Assembly: GCA_963922595.1 (NCBI GenBank)
Contig: CAWUIM010000052.1
Span: 1-22,776 of the forward strand
Direction of reading: 5' to 3'
DNA: 22,776 nt
Source of the DNA: JAJFFW01 sp963922595
GTDB taxonomy: Bacteria > Pseudomonadota > Alphaproteobacteria > Caulobacterales > Parvularculaceae
Below the pieces are notes generated by a model that was not told the DNA's origin, did no database searches, and was given only the letters and a program-made list of their open reading frames with translations. Made by a program: the position numbers and the translations under genes. Of the stretch, positions 7,471 through 16,960 are shown piece by piece. Position 1 is the first letter of the stretch; each line of letters begins with the position of its first letter.

Positions 7471-7582
7471 AAGGGCGTAATTTTCTCGCGCTGCCGGGCG
7501 AGTCTTCCGGCGGCGCGTCAGCCAACACGAAGAGTAACGAGCACGGTTCCGCGACGCGTGGGCCTTGCGCTGGAACACAAAG

Positions 7583-8215
7583 ATGATCACGACGGTCGCA
7601 TTCTACATTTTCGCCATCGCCGCTGTCGCCGCGGCGATGATGGTCGTGGGCTCGAAAAATCCGGTCCACTCCGTTCTGTTCCTGATAACGACCTTTATCT
7701 CCGTAGCCGGGCTGTTCGTTCTGATGGGCGCTGAATATCTCGCCATGTTATTGGTAGTCGTCTATGTGGGCGCCGTCGCGGTTCTTTTCCTGTTCGTCGT
7801 GATGATGCTCGATGTCGATTTTGTCGAGTTAAAGCAGGGCTTTCTTCAATATTTACCTATTGGCGGCGCGCTTGCAGCGCTCGTAGTCGTGGAATTGATC
7901 ATGATCGTGTCGATCTGGGCGTTCCCTGATGAGGCCATCGAACAGCGCGCCCAACCGACGCCGACGACCGCGGAGATCTCTGCGGATCCGATGGTTGCCA
8001 CCAATATCGAACAATTCGGTCTCGTTCTTTACACAGATTACATCCACTATTTTCAGATCGCCGGGATGGTGCTGCTGGTCGCGATGATCGGTGCAATCGT
8101 GCTGACGTTCCGGACGCGTGAAGGCATCAAAAAACAAGACCCTGTGGCGCAGGCCGGACGCAAGCGCGAAGAGGGCGTTGAGGTTGTCAAAGTGCCCACG
8201 GGCCAGGGCATTTAA
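7583..8215 (+). CDS. nuoJ: NADH-quinone oxidoreductase subunit J
   Basis: A five-helix membrane subunit of complex I next to NuoK, including the helix with the pi-bulge that couples quinone chemistry to proton movement. The hallmark YVGAVAVLFLFVVMMLDVD is present, as is an N-terminal FYIFAIAAVAAAMMVVGSKNPVHSVL segment typical of NuoJ. An in-frame TTG at 7565 would add six residues. I chose ATG 7583 because MITTVAFYIFA matches the usual NuoJ N-terminus. The ribosome binding site is weak for either start. The C-terminal 35 residues are charged and probably cytoplasmic. nuoK follows after 18 bases. Confidence 0.96.
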   Translation: MITTVAFYIFAIAAVAAAMMVVGSKNPVHSVLFLITTFISVAGLFVLMGAEYLAMLLVVVYVGAVAVLFLFVVMMLDVDFVELKQGFLQYLPIGGALAALVVVELIMIVSIWAFPDEAIEQRAQPTPTTAEISADPMVATNIEQFGLVLYTDYIHYFQIAGMVLLVAMIGAIVLTFRTREGIKKQDPVAQAGRKREEGVEVVKVPTGQGI

Positions 8216-8233
8216 GGGTAGGGCGAAAAAGAA

Positions 8234-8545
8234 ATGGGCGAGATCGGACTTGGAAACTATTTGACCGTCGCGGCGATATTATTCGCTATCGGCATGGCGG
8301 GTATTTTCCTCAACCGCAAAAACGTCATCATCATTCTCATGTCAATCGAGCTGATGCTACTCGCGGTGAACATCAATCTGGTCGCCTTCGCCCAGTTTCT
8401 GAACGATCTCGTGGGTCAGGTTTTTGCGTTTATGGTCCTGACCGTCGCCGCCGCTGAGGCCGCTGTGGGACTCGCCATTCTTGTCGCCTATTTTCGAAAT
8501 CGCGGCGATATCGCCGTCGAAGACGCCAATCTGATGAAGAACTAA
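8234..8545 (+). CDS. nuoK: NADH-quinone oxidoreductase subunit K
   Basis: An MrpC-like three-helix subunit of the proton-translocating arm, 103 residues, the standard length. It contains the two conserved membrane glutamates, E39 (in ILMSIELMLLAVNINLV) and E75 (in VAAAEAAVGLAILVAYFRNRG), corresponding to E36 and E72 of the E. coli protein. The GIFLNRKNVIIIL segment is diagnostic. nuoL follows after six bases. Confidence 0.98.
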   Translation: MGEIGLGNYLTVAAILFAIGMAGIFLNRKNVIIILMSIELMLLAVNINLVAFAQFLNDLVGQVFAFMVLTVAAAEAAVGLAILVAYFRNRGDIAVEDANLMKN

Positions 8546-8551
8546 CGCCTT

Positions 8552-10735
8552 ATGCAACTTGAAGCCTTCGTCGTCTTACTGCCTCTGTTTGGCGCGTTGC
8601 TGTCGATGCCGCTCGGCCGCCTTGCGGGCGTACGCGTATCCGAGATTGCAACCACATCATTGTTGGGGCTAGCGGCGCTTTATTCCTGGGTTCTGTTCTT
8701 CGACGTGGCGCTAGGCGGCAATGCGCGAACGATCACGTTATTCACCTGGATCGCGTCGGGCGAGTTCGAAGCGAATTGGGCGGTGCGCCTCGATACGCTT
8801 TCGGCTGTGATGCTCGTCGTTATCAACAGCGTGTCGGCGCTCGTGCACCTCTATTCCATCGGCTACATGAAGGATTACGGCGAGCAGTCACGTTTCTTCG
8901 CTTACTTGTCGCTCTTTACCTTCGCCATGCTCATGCTGGTGACGTCCGACAATTTCGTACAGCTCTTTTTCGGCTGGGAGGGCGTTGGGCTGGCGTCCTA
9001 TTTGTTGATCGGGTTCTGGTTCAAGAAAAAGTCGGCGAACGATGCGGCGATCAAAGCTTTCGTTGTGAATCGGGTCGGCGATTTCGGTTTCGCGCTTGGC
9101 ATTTTCGCGATTTTCTATGTGTTCCGCTCCGTCGAGTTCGATACAATTTTCTCCGTCATTGCGGCGAATGGCGAAGCGATCCCTTTCGGGCGCACTGTCG
9201 GCGCGCCGATCCAGGAGCTGACCATCAATGCTTTTGGCAAGGATTGGCATGCGCTGACGATCATCGGCGTCCTGCTATTCATCGGCGCCATGGGGAAATC
9301 TGCGCAATTTCTCCTCCACACGTGGCTACCCGACGCCATGGAAGGGCCGACGCCCGTATCGGCGTTGATCCACGCTGCGACGATGGTGACGGCTGGCGTC
9401 TTCCTCGTTTGCCGCTGCTCTTTCATCTACGAATATGCGCCGAACGCCGCCGCGATGGTGACTCTTATCGGCGCGACGACAGCGTTCTTCGCCGCGACAG
9501 TGGGACTGCTTCAGGACGATATCAAACGCGTCGTCGCATATTCCACCTGTTCGCAACTCGGCTACATGTTCTTCGCCGCCGGCGTCGGCGCTTATGGCGC
9601 GGCGATGTTCCATTTGTTCACGCACGCTTTCTTTAAAGCGCTTCTCTTCCTCGGCTCTGGCGCGGTGATCATCGGTATGCACCATGAGCAGGACATGAAG
9701 AAAATGGGCGGCCTTCGCTCCATCATGCCGTTCACGCATATGCTGATGTTGACCGGAACAATTGCGATCACCGGCGTCGGTATTCCGTTTTCGCTGCAGC
9801 TTTTCGGATTGCCGATCGGAACGGCCGGCTTTGCTTCAAAAGATATGATCATCGAAAGCGCGTTCGCTGCGGGTGAGACGGGCGCCGCATTCGCTAATTA
9901 TGCGTTCGTGATGGGCGTTGTCGCGGCGGTGCTCACGTCGTTTTATTCCTGGCGGCTTATCTATCTCACCTTCTGGGGCAAATCGCGTGCGCCGGAAGAT
10001 GTGCGCAAACACCCCCATGCGGTGCCTGATACGATGATGATCCCGCTTGTGCCGTTGGCGGTTGGGGCGTTGGTTGCGGGCATGGTCTTTTACGGCAATT
10101 TCGTCGGAACAGGCGCTGACAAATTCTGGAACGGCGCCCTTTATTCTGCGTCATCCGATCACGGCGGGGATCATGGTGAGGTGAAAGCGCATGCCGACGA
10201 CGCCCACGGTGATGATGCGGCGCACGCCGCCGACGATCATGGCGCTGGTGATCATGGATCGAGCGAGCAAACAGCTTCTTCTCATGGGGATGAAGCGCAT
10301 GGCGCCGAAAACACCCATGGCGGCGGTCATCACGATTATCCCGCTTGGGTCATCCTCGCGCCCTTCCTCGCCATGCTCGCCGGTTTCATCGCCGCATCGC
10401 TTCATTATTTACGCGGCGATCCGTTGCGGCCGGGACTTTTGAAGGAAGGCGGGATGATATACGCGTTCCTTAAAAACAAATGGTATTTCGACGAAATCTA
10501 CGACTTCCTATTGGTGAAACCGGCTCTCGCACTCGGCCGTTTCCTCTGGCTTGACGGCGACGGAAAGACCATCGACGGAGTGGGCCCCGACGGGATCGCG
10601 TCGGCGGTGGCGCTCGGCGCCAAACGCATCGTTAGAATGCAAACGGGCCTGATCTATCACTACGCATTTGTGATGCTGATCGGCATTGCTCTTTTCATTA
10701 CATACATTCTCGTCCGCGCAGGGGGCGGCCAATGA
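8552..10735 (+). CDS. nuoL: NADH-quinone oxidoreductase subunit L with His/Asp-rich insertion
   Basis: This is the distal antiporter-like proton-pumping subunit, carrying the long lateral helix that braces the membrane arm. At 727 residues it is longer than the E. coli form of about 613. It has the channel glutamate E143 (FFGWEGVGLASYLLIGFW) and the HTWLPDAMEGPTPVSALIHAATMV segment. The extra length includes residues 536-595, a low-complexity loop with 12 histidines and many Asp/Glu/Gly (coordinates 10157-10336). It lies between two predicted helices before the FLKNKWYFDEIYDFLLVKPA segment that starts the lateral helix region. The stop overlaps nuoM by four bases (ATGA). Confidence 0.97.
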   Translation: MQLEAFVVLLPLFGALLSMPLGRLAGVRVSEIATTSLLGLAALYSWVLFFDVALGGNARTITLFTWIASGEFEANWAVRLDTLSAVMLVVINSVSALVHLYSIGYMKDYGEQSRFFAYLSLFTFAMLMLVTSDNFVQLFFGWEGVGLASYLLIGFWFKKKSANDAAIKAFVVNRVGDFGFALGIFAIFYVFRSVEFDTIFSVIAANGEAIPFGRTVGAPIQELTINAFGKDWHALTIIGVLLFIGAMGKSAQFLLHTWLPDAMEGPTPVSALIHAATMVTAGVFLVCRCSFIYEYAPNAAAMVTLIGATTAFFAATVGLLQDDIKRVVAYSTCSQLGYMFFAAGVGAYGAAMFHLFTHAFFKALLFLGSGAVIIGMHHEQDMKKMGGLRSIMPFTHMLMLTGTIAITGVGIPFSLQLFGLPIGTAGFASKDMIIESAFAAGETGAAFANYAFVMGVVAAVLTSFYSWRLIYLTFWGKSRAPEDVRKHPHAVPDTMMIPLVPLAVGALVAGMVFYGNFVGTGADKFWNGALYSASSDHGGDHGEVKAHADDAHGDDAAHAADDHGAGDHGSSEQTASSHGDEAHGAENTHGGGHHDYPAWVILAPFLAMLAGFIAASLHYLRGDPLRPGLLKEGGMIYAFLKNKWYFDEIYDFLLVKPALALGRFLWLDGDGKTIDGVGPDGIASAVALGAKRIVRMQTGLIYHYAFVMLIGIALFITYILVRAGGGQ

Positions 10736-12318
10736 CCGAGAGTATCGCGACGACCCCATGGCTCAGTCTGATGATTTTCCTGCCGTTGATCGGGGTCGTT
10801 AGCCTGATCGGTTTACGGATGATGGCGCGCACCGGCCCTGACGGTCGCCTCGACGCCGGGGAAGAAGAGCGGATTGATCGCAATGCGCGCTTTATCGCGC
10901 TTCTTTTCACTTTAGGCGCCTTCGCCGTTTCGCTCTTTATCTATGGCGTTGAATACCAACCGTCGCTTGGCGGATATCAGCTCGTTGAAACCACGGCGTG
11001 GCTTGGCGGCGGCGTAAGCTACAAAATGGGCGTGGATGGCATATCCATTCTGTTCGTCTTATTGACGACCTTCATCATGCCGATCTGCATCATTGCGTCC
11101 TGGACATCGATCAAGAAACGGGTCGCCGATTACATGATTGCGTTTTTGGTGCTTGAGACACTGATCCTGGGCGTTTTTTGCGCGCTGGATTTGTTTGTTT
11201 TCTACATCTTCTTCGAGGCGAGCCTGATCCCGATGTTCCTGATCATCGGAATCTGGGGATCTGAAGGACGCAAAGTTTTCGCAGGCATCGATATGCCGAG
11301 CCGCGTCTACGCGGCGGTGAAGTTCTTCCTCTACACGCTTCTCGGTTCGGTGTTGCTGCTCATCGCTATGGCGTGGATGTATGTGACAGCCGGTACGACG
11401 GACATTCCGACCCTTCAACAGTATGATTTTCCTGCCGGCGCCCAGACCTGGCTATGGCTTGCGTTCTTTGCGTCGTTCGCGGTCAAGATGCCGATGTGGC
11501 CGGTGCACACCTGGCTCCCTGATGCGCACGTTCAGGCGCCGACAGGCGGTTCCGTGGTCCTGGCGGCCATTCTCTTGAAAATGGGCGGCTACGGGTTTTT
11601 GCGATTTTCGCTGCCCATGTTCCCGATCGCCAGCGCGGAATTTGCGCCGCTTGTTTACGCCTTGTCGATTGTCGCCATTATTTATACGTCCCTTGTCGCC
11701 TTGGCGCAGGAAGACATGAAAAAGCTTATCGCTTATTCGTCTGTGGCCCATATGGGGTTTGTGACAATGGGCATTTTCACGGGCACAGAGCAGGGAATCG
11801 AAGGCGCGCTCTTTCAGATGTTGTCGCACGGATTTATTTCCGGCGCGCTCTTTTTATGCGTGGGCGTTGTTTACGACCGGATGCATACGCGCGAAATCGC
11901 AGCTTACGGCGGGCTCGTTCACCGCATGCCGTTTTACGCCTTTCTCTTTCTCTTCTTCACCATGGGGAATGTGGGCTTGCCGGGCGTTTCCGGTTTTGTG
12001 GGCGAGTTTCTCACAATGGCCGGCGCGTTCCGGGCCAATAGTTGGGTCGCGTTCTTCGCAGCGTTCGGCGTGATCCTTTCAGCGGCTTATGCGCTGCGCC
12101 TGTTCCGACAGGTCATGTATGGCGAACTAACCAAAGAACCGCTCATGACAATCACCGACGTGAACACGCGCGAATTGGGGATGCTTGCGGTTTTGATGGC
12201 GTGCGCGCTTTATCTGGGCGTTTATCCGAGCCCGGCGCTTCAGGTCTTCAGTCCCGCTGTTGATATAATTCTTACCAATTATCAGGCGGCGCTGAACGCC
12301 GTCGGAGGCGGGCTCTAA
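10732..12318 (+). CDS. nuoM: NADH-quinone oxidoreductase subunit M
   Basis: An antiporter-like proton-pumping subunit in the middle of the membrane arm, 528 residues and about 14 helices. The channel glutamate E162 lies in FYIFFEASLIPMFLIIGIWG. The segment HTWLPDAHVQAPTGGSVVLA is intact and is followed by the lysine-bearing KMGGYGFLRFSLPMF and the EDMKKLIAYSSVAHMGF stretch. Start and stop overlap both neighbours (ATGA with nuoL, TAATG with nuoN), showing translational coupling. Confidence 0.98.
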   Translation: MTESIATTPWLSLMIFLPLIGVVSLIGLRMMARTGPDGRLDAGEEERIDRNARFIALLFTLGAFAVSLFIYGVEYQPSLGGYQLVETTAWLGGGVSYKMGVDGISILFVLLTTFIMPICIIASWTSIKKRVADYMIAFLVLETLILGVFCALDLFVFYIFFEASLIPMFLIIGIWGSEGRKVFAGIDMPSRVYAAVKFFLYTLLGSVLLLIAMAWMYVTAGTTDIPTLQQYDFPAGAQTWLWLAFFASFAVKMPMWPVHTWLPDAHVQAPTGGSVVLAAILLKMGGYGFLRFSLPMFPIASAEFAPLVYALSIVAIIYTSLVALAQEDMKKLIAYSSVAHMGFVTMGIFTGTEQGIEGALFQMLSHGFISGALFLCVGVVYDRMHTREIAAYGGLVHRMPFYAFLFLFFTMGNVGLPGVSGFVGEFLTMAGAFRANSWVAFFAAFGVILSAAYALRLFRQVMYGELTKEPLMTITDVNTRELGMLAVLMACALYLGVYPSPALQVFSPAVDIILTNYQAALNAVGGGL

Positions 12319-13760
12319 TGGGCATTTTTCAAACGCTTCAATTCGCTTTACCTGAATTGCTCCTCGCCGTAGGCGCAATGGTGCTGTTGATCGTCGGGGT
12401 TTATCTGCGCGACAGCGCCTCGCGCATTGTCTCGCTGGCTTCTGTTGCGCTTCTGTTGGCGGCGCTTCTGCTTGCGGCCTTCGCCGGAGAAAATAGCGCG
12501 CAATCCATTTTCGGTGGCGCGTTCCGGATGGATGCGTTCGCCACCTTCGCCAAGGTGATCATCTTCGCGGCCGCCGCATTCGCCATCATCATGTCCGACC
12601 GGTTTGTTGGCAGCGACGATCTCGTGCGGTTTGAATATCCGGTTCTGATCGTGCTCGCAGCCTTCGGCATGTCGCTGATGGTCTCGTCGACCGATCTGAT
12701 CTCGCTCTATATGGGCGTCGAAACCCAAAGCCTTGCGCTTTATATTCTTGCCGCGTTTAACCGCGATAGCCGCCGCTCCACTGAAGCGGGTCTAAAGTAT
12801 TTTGTCTTAGGGGCGCTTTCGTCCTGTCTGTTGCTTTACGGCGCCTCGCTGATCTACGGCTTCACCGGCGCCACAAGTTTTGAGGCGATTGCCGAAGCGG
12901 CCCGCGCCGATGAACAAAACGCCGGGTTAGTGATCGGTCTCGTGTTCCTTATCTCCGGTCTCGCCTTCAAGGTCTCCGCGGCGCCGTTCCATATGTGGAC
13001 GCCGGACGTATACGAAGGCTCGCCGACGCCCGTGACCGCATTCTTCGCCGCGGCCCCGAAACTAGCGGCCATGGCACTTTTTGCACGCGCAATGGTCGGT
13101 CCGTTCCCTGAAATTGTTGACCAGTGGCGGCCGGTGATCGCGATGATCGCGATTGCGTCAATGGCGGTCGGCGCGTTATCGGCGATTGCGCAAACGAACA
13201 TCAAGCGCCTGATGGCGTATTCATCAATCGGCCATATGGGTTACGCGTTGATCGGACTCGCTGCGGGATCGGCGCAGGGTGTGTCGGCGGTATTAATCTA
13301 TATGGCGATCTACGTGGCGATGACGATCGGAACGTTTGCGTGCATTTTGATGATGCGACGGCGCGGCGGCATGACGGAGAATATTTCTGATTTGGCCGGG
13401 CTTAAAGAAACCAACATGCCGCTCGCTATTATGTTCACGGTGCTGTTCTTTTCCCTGGCGGGTATTCCGCCGCTCGCCGGGTTTTTCGGCAAATGGTACG
13501 TGTTCGTAGCGGCGGTCGATGCGAATCTCGCTTGGCTCGCCATTGTCGGCGCCATCGCGAGCGTCGTTTCCGCTTTCTACTATTTACGGGTGATCTGGTT
13601 CATGTGGTTTGACGAACCGGCTCCGGCCTTCGAACGGGCGGCGGGCGCGAACCTCAGCATGACAGCGCTCGCGTCAACCTTGCTGATGTTCCCTGTGCTT
13701 GTCGTCTTTATTGGCCCGCTGAGGAACGCGGCGACCCAAGCGGCCGCCGTGCTTTTCTAA
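12318..13760 (+). CDS. nuoN: NADH-quinone oxidoreductase subunit N
   Basis: An antiporter-like proton-pumping subunit adjoining NuoK, 480 residues. The channel glutamate E135 sits in YMGVETQSLALYILAAFNRD. The KVSAAPFHMWTPDVYEGSPTPVTAFFA segment and NIKRLMAYSSIGHMGYALIG are typical of the family. The ATG shares one base with the nuoM stop. The birA start codon follows five bases after its TAA, so the respiratory genes and the downstream cofactor genes probably share one transcript. Confidence 0.98.
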   Translation: MGIFQTLQFALPELLLAVGAMVLLIVGVYLRDSASRIVSLASVALLLAALLLAAFAGENSAQSIFGGAFRMDAFATFAKVIIFAAAAFAIIMSDRFVGSDDLVRFEYPVLIVLAAFGMSLMVSSTDLISLYMGVETQSLALYILAAFNRDSRRSTEAGLKYFVLGALSSCLLLYGASLIYGFTGATSFEAIAEAARADEQNAGLVIGLVFLISGLAFKVSAAPFHMWTPDVYEGSPTPVTAFFAAAPKLAAMALFARAMVGPFPEIVDQWRPVIAMIAIASMAVGALSAIAQTNIKRLMAYSSIGHMGYALIGLAAGSAQGVSAVLIYMAIYVAMTIGTFACILMMRRRGGMTENISDLAGLKETNMPLAIMFTVLFFSLAGIPPLAGFFGKWYVFVAAVDANLAWLAIVGAIASVVSAFYYLRVIWFMWFDEPAPAFERAAGANLSMTALASTLLMFPVLVVFIGPLRNAATQAAAVLF

Positions 13761-13764
13761 ATCC

Positions 13765-14529
13765 GTGCCTGATACGTTTGCTTCCGGGTCAACTCTAAAG
13801 CATTACGACGCGCTTGACTCCACAAGCCTTGAAGCAAAGCGCCTCATTGCAGACGGCGAAACGGGCCCTGTCTGGATCATCGCTGATCGCCAGACCGCCG
13901 GCTACGGTCGGCGCGGCGCGGCTTGGTTTCAGGAGGCCGGCGACCTGGCGGCAAGTTTGATCTTTACGCCGGCGAAAACCGACAAGCATGTTGGGCAGCT
14001 TTCATTCGCTGCAGCGCTCGCGGTAGCGGACGCCATTAATGCGGCCGGGACCAACGCGGACGTCAAGTTGAAATGGCCGAACGATATCCTGATCGGCGGC
14101 GCCAAAACATCTGGCATCCTGCTTGAGCTAATGACGCGGCCGGGCGCATCATCCGCGGTCGTTCTGGGCGTCGGCGTCAATATTGTGTCCAAGCCCACCG
14201 AAGCCGACTACCCTGTGACGCGGCTCCTTGACGTGCTCGACGGGGCCGCGCCGCCGCCCAAAGCGCTTCTAGCGTCAATTGACGCTGCGCTTTTCAAATG
14301 GATGGAGGTTTGGAACAAGCATGGCTTCGAGCCGATTCGCGACGCGTGGCTCCAGCAAGCGCAAAATGTCGGCGGGCCCATAACCGTACGTCTCCCCCAA
14401 GGGACGCTTTCAGGTATATTCGACGGGCTTGATCATGACGGATCGCTCATCCTTTCAACGCCGGATGGCGTAAAAAGAGTTACAGCAGGTGCTGTTTATT
14501 TTGGAGAAACCGATGCTGCTCGCAATTGA
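13765..14529 (+). CDS. birA: Biotin--[acetyl-CoA-carboxylase] ligase (class I, no HTH)
   Basis: This enzyme activates biotin with ATP and attaches it to the carrier lysine of acetyl-CoA carboxylase and other biotin enzymes. The 254 residues begin with a GTG. The biotin-binding loop reads TAGYGRRGAAW (about 45-55), a variant of the GRGRRGR loop. KWPNDILIGGAKTSGILLE (about 103-121) supplies the catalytic lysine and the beta strand after it, then GVGVNI, and a small C-terminal SH3-like domain follows. The N-terminal repressor HTH of E. coli BirA is absent, so this form should not regulate the biotin operon. The 3' end overlaps coaX by 17 bases. Confidence 0.95.
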   Translation: MPDTFASGSTLKHYDALDSTSLEAKRLIADGETGPVWIIADRQTAGYGRRGAAWFQEAGDLAASLIFTPAKTDKHVGQLSFAAALAVADAINAAGTNADVKLKWPNDILIGGAKTSGILLELMTRPGASSAVVLGVGVNIVSKPTEADYPVTRLLDVLDGAAPPPKALLASIDAALFKWMEVWNKHGFEPIRDAWLQQAQNVGGPITVRLPQGTLSGIFDGLDHDGSLILSTPDGVKRVTAGAVYFGETDAARN

Positions 14530-15289
14530 CGTGGGAAACACAAATTCTGTGATCGCCCTTTATGACGGAGGGCGGTCTGTTGCGACGTGGCGGACCTCTA
14601 CATCGACGGTGCGGACAGCGGACGAATATGCGGTTTGGTTGTCGCAACTCATGTTGCTGGAGAACAAAAGCCTCAACGATATTTCCGACTGCATTATCTC
14701 AACGGTCGTCCCGCAGTCGCTCTTCCACTTGCGCAACCTTTCACGGCGATACTTTAATTGTGATCCTTATGTTGTGAGCGCTGATAATATTCCGGGCGTG
14801 GAAGTTCGGATATCGAAACCCACGGAAGCGGGCGCCGACCGACTTGTAAACGCGGTCGGCGCTTATACGGCTCATGGCGGCCCGCTGGTCGTTGTCGATA
14901 GCGGCACGGCGACGAATTTTGACGTTATCGGCGCCGATGGCGGTTTTGAAGGCGGCGTTATCGCGCCTGGCATCAATTTGTCGATGCAGGCGCTGCATGA
15001 AGCGGCGGCGCGTTTGCCACGCATCGCGATCGAACGGCCTGAGAAAATCATCGGCACCGACACGGTCGGCGCCATGCAAACAGGTGTTTTCTGGGGTTAT
15101 GTCAGTTTGATAGAGGGGCTTCTGGCGCGCATCAAAGCCGAGTATCCGGCGCCGATCAAAGTCGTCGCCACAGGCGGGATCGCCTCCTTATTCGAAGGCG
15201 CCACCGACTCCATCGATATTTTCGACAGTGAGCTGACAATACGGGGTCTGTTAGAAATCCATAAACGGCTCAAGGCGGGTAAGGCGTAA
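14513..15289 (+). CDS. coaX: Type III pantothenate kinase
   Basis: It phosphorylates pantothenate, the first step of coenzyme A synthesis. The type III enzyme belongs to the ASKHA fold, typically needs a monovalent cation, and is not feedback inhibited by CoA. The phosphate loop DVGNTN lies at residues 6-11. GADRLVNAVGAY and DSGTATNFDVI carry the expected pantothenate and nucleotide-binding residues, and ATGGIASLF is near the end. I chose ATG 14513, which gives the normal MLLAIDVGNTN start and has GGAG at 14502-14505 with a 7-base spacer. An in-frame GTG at 14489 would add eight residues and lacks a good site. It overlaps birA and is followed closely by rnj. Confidence 0.96.
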   Translation: MLLAIDVGNTNSVIALYDGGRSVATWRTSTSTVRTADEYAVWLSQLMLLENKSLNDISDCIISTVVPQSLFHLRNLSRRYFNCDPYVVSADNIPGVEVRISKPTEAGADRLVNAVGAYTAHGGPLVVVDSGTATNFDVIGADGGFEGGVIAPGINLSMQALHEAAARLPRIAIERPEKIIGTDTVGAMQTGVFWGYVSLIEGLLARIKAEYPAPIKVVATGGIASLFEGATDSIDIFDSELTIRGLLEIHKRLKAGKA

Positions 15290-15294
15290 CTTTC

Positions 15295-16956
15295 ATGAAA
15301 AGAGATGATCTGGTGTTCCTGCCGCTTGGCGGTTCGGGCGAAATCGGCATGAACATGAACCTCTACGGCTATGGACGCGGAGAGTCCCGCGAGTGGATCA
15401 TGATCGATTGCGGCGTCACGTTCGGTGATCTTTCGACGCCTGGCATTGATCTTATTTGTCCTGATCCGGCGTTTATCCTCGATCATCGCGACAATCTGAA
15501 AGCGCTGCTCCTGACACACGGGCACGAAGATCACATCGGCGCTGTGGCGCTGCTCGCGCCAAAGCTTGGCTGTCCGGTCTATGCGACGCCGTTTACGGCG
15601 GAATTAGTGAGGCGGAAGCTGGAGGAGAGGGAGGAAAACGGGGTCGTCGTCAACGTCATCGATATCGACGCGCGATTTGAAATCGGCCCGTTCGATCTGG
15701 AATATGTGACGTTGACCCATTCAATCCCTGAGCCCAACGGCGTCATCTTGAGGACGAAGCTGGGCGTTGTCCTGCATACGGGCGACTGGAAGATCGATCC
15801 TGAGCCCGCGCTTGGTCCGCTCACGAACGACAATGCGATCCGCAAACTTGGCGATGACGGGCTCATGGCGATGGTCTGCGATTCGACCAATGTCTTGTCG
15901 CCGGGTGAATCCGGGTCGGAAACGCGGGTGGCGGAAAACCTGGTCAAGGTAATTGCCGATCAGCCGGGGCGCGTCGCGGTTACGACGTTTGCGTCAAACC
16001 TTGCCCGCGTGGTTTCCATCTGCCGAGCAGCGCACGCGAATGACCGCAGCGTTTGTTTGATGGGACGGTCCATGCTGCGCATTGTGGATGTCGCCCGAAC
16101 AGTCGGGTTGCTGCCTGAAGGCTTGTCGTTCGTTGATGAGCGCGAGGCGGGTTATTTGCCGCCCGAACATGTACTTTATCTGTGTACGGGTAGTCAGGGC
16201 GAACCCCGGGCCGCTCTTGCGCGGATCGCCCGCAACGATCATTCCGACGTGATTCTGAAAGAGGGCGACACCGTTATCTTTTCGTCGAAGATCATTCCGG
16301 GCAATGAGCGCGAAATCTATGATCTGCAAAACGATCTCGTAGAGCTTGGCGTGAAAATCATCACGGAAAAGGACGAGTTCGTTCATGTGTCCGGGCACCC
16401 TTGCCGGGATGAACTCCGCCAGATGTACGCCTGGGCGCGCCCGGAGATTGCGATCCCGGTTCATGGCGAAGCGCGGCATCTGGAAGAGCATGCGTCATTT
16501 GCGCTTGAGCTAGGGGCGAAGACATCGCTGTCGCCTCGGAACGGGGACATGATCCGTCTGGCGCCTGACGGGCCCGAGATTATTGATGAAGTGCCTGTGG
16601 GGCGGCTCTATCTCGACGGGCATCACTTGATCGCCGATGGCGCGGCGGCGATCCGGGAGCGGCGCAAGCTTGGCTATGCCGGGTGCGTGACGGTTTCCTG
16701 CGTGCTGACAGAAAACGGTAAGCTTGCCAGTCCATCGGCAGCGGCGCTCATCGGCGCGCCGCTCGAAACCGAAACGGAAGACGACGTTCAACTGGCGTTG
16801 GAAGAAGCGATTGACGAGGCGGTCGAAGATCTGCCGCGCGCCAAACGTCAGGATGACGACGCGGTGGAGAACGCAATCCGCCGCGCGGTGCGTCAACAGC
16901 TCGGACGCCTCTGGGGGAAACGTCCGCCCATCGCCGTTCTGCTTCACAGGGTTTGA
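15295..16956 (+). CDS. rnj: Ribonuclease J (metallo-beta-lactamase/beta-CASP)
   Basis: A 5' exo- and endoribonuclease for mRNA decay and rRNA maturation in bacteria that have it; alphaproteobacteria use it together with RNase E. The 553 residues show the zinc site HGHEDHIGA (H75, H77, D79, H80), H142 in THSIPE and D164 in HTGDWKID. The beta-CASP domain follows (CDSTNV... TFASNLARV... CTGSQGEPRAAL). The motifs SGHPCRDEL and PVHGEARHLEEH complete the core. A C-terminal oligomerisation domain ends the protein. The start is five bases after the coaX stop, without a strong ribosome binding site. Confidence 0.96.
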   Translation: MKRDDLVFLPLGGSGEIGMNMNLYGYGRGESREWIMIDCGVTFGDLSTPGIDLICPDPAFILDHRDNLKALLLTHGHEDHIGAVALLAPKLGCPVYATPFTAELVRRKLEEREENGVVVNVIDIDARFEIGPFDLEYVTLTHSIPEPNGVILRTKLGVVLHTGDWKIDPEPALGPLTNDNAIRKLGDDGLMAMVCDSTNVLSPGESGSETRVAENLVKVIADQPGRVAVTTFASNLARVVSICRAAHANDRSVCLMGRSMLRIVDVARTVGLLPEGLSFVDEREAGYLPPEHVLYLCTGSQGEPRAALARIARNDHSDVILKEGDTVIFSSKIIPGNEREIYDLQNDLVELGVKIITEKDEFVHVSGHPCRDELRQMYAWARPEIAIPVHGEARHLEEHASFALELGAKTSLSPRNGDMIRLAPDGPEIIDEVPVGRLYLDGHHLIADGAAAIRERRKLGYAGCVTVSCVLTENGKLASPSAAALIGAPLETETEDDVQLALEEAIDEAVEDLPRAKRQDDDAVENAIRRAVRQQLGRLWGKRPPIAVLLHRV

Positions 16957-16960
16957 ACCA

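Noticed and set aside
6976..7590. 204-codon minus-strand frame over nuoI
   Set aside because: It is antisense to a well-defined ferredoxin-type subunit and has no recognisable features.
8776..9636. 286-codon plus-strand frame inside nuoL
   Set aside because: It is an out-of-frame shadow with Arg-rich composition. nuoL is clearly the coding frame.
16724..16960. Upstream extension of the DUF1467 gene into rnj
   Set aside because: The extra 79 residues are the RNase J C-terminus in another frame, and a suitable ATG with a ribosome binding site exists at 16961.
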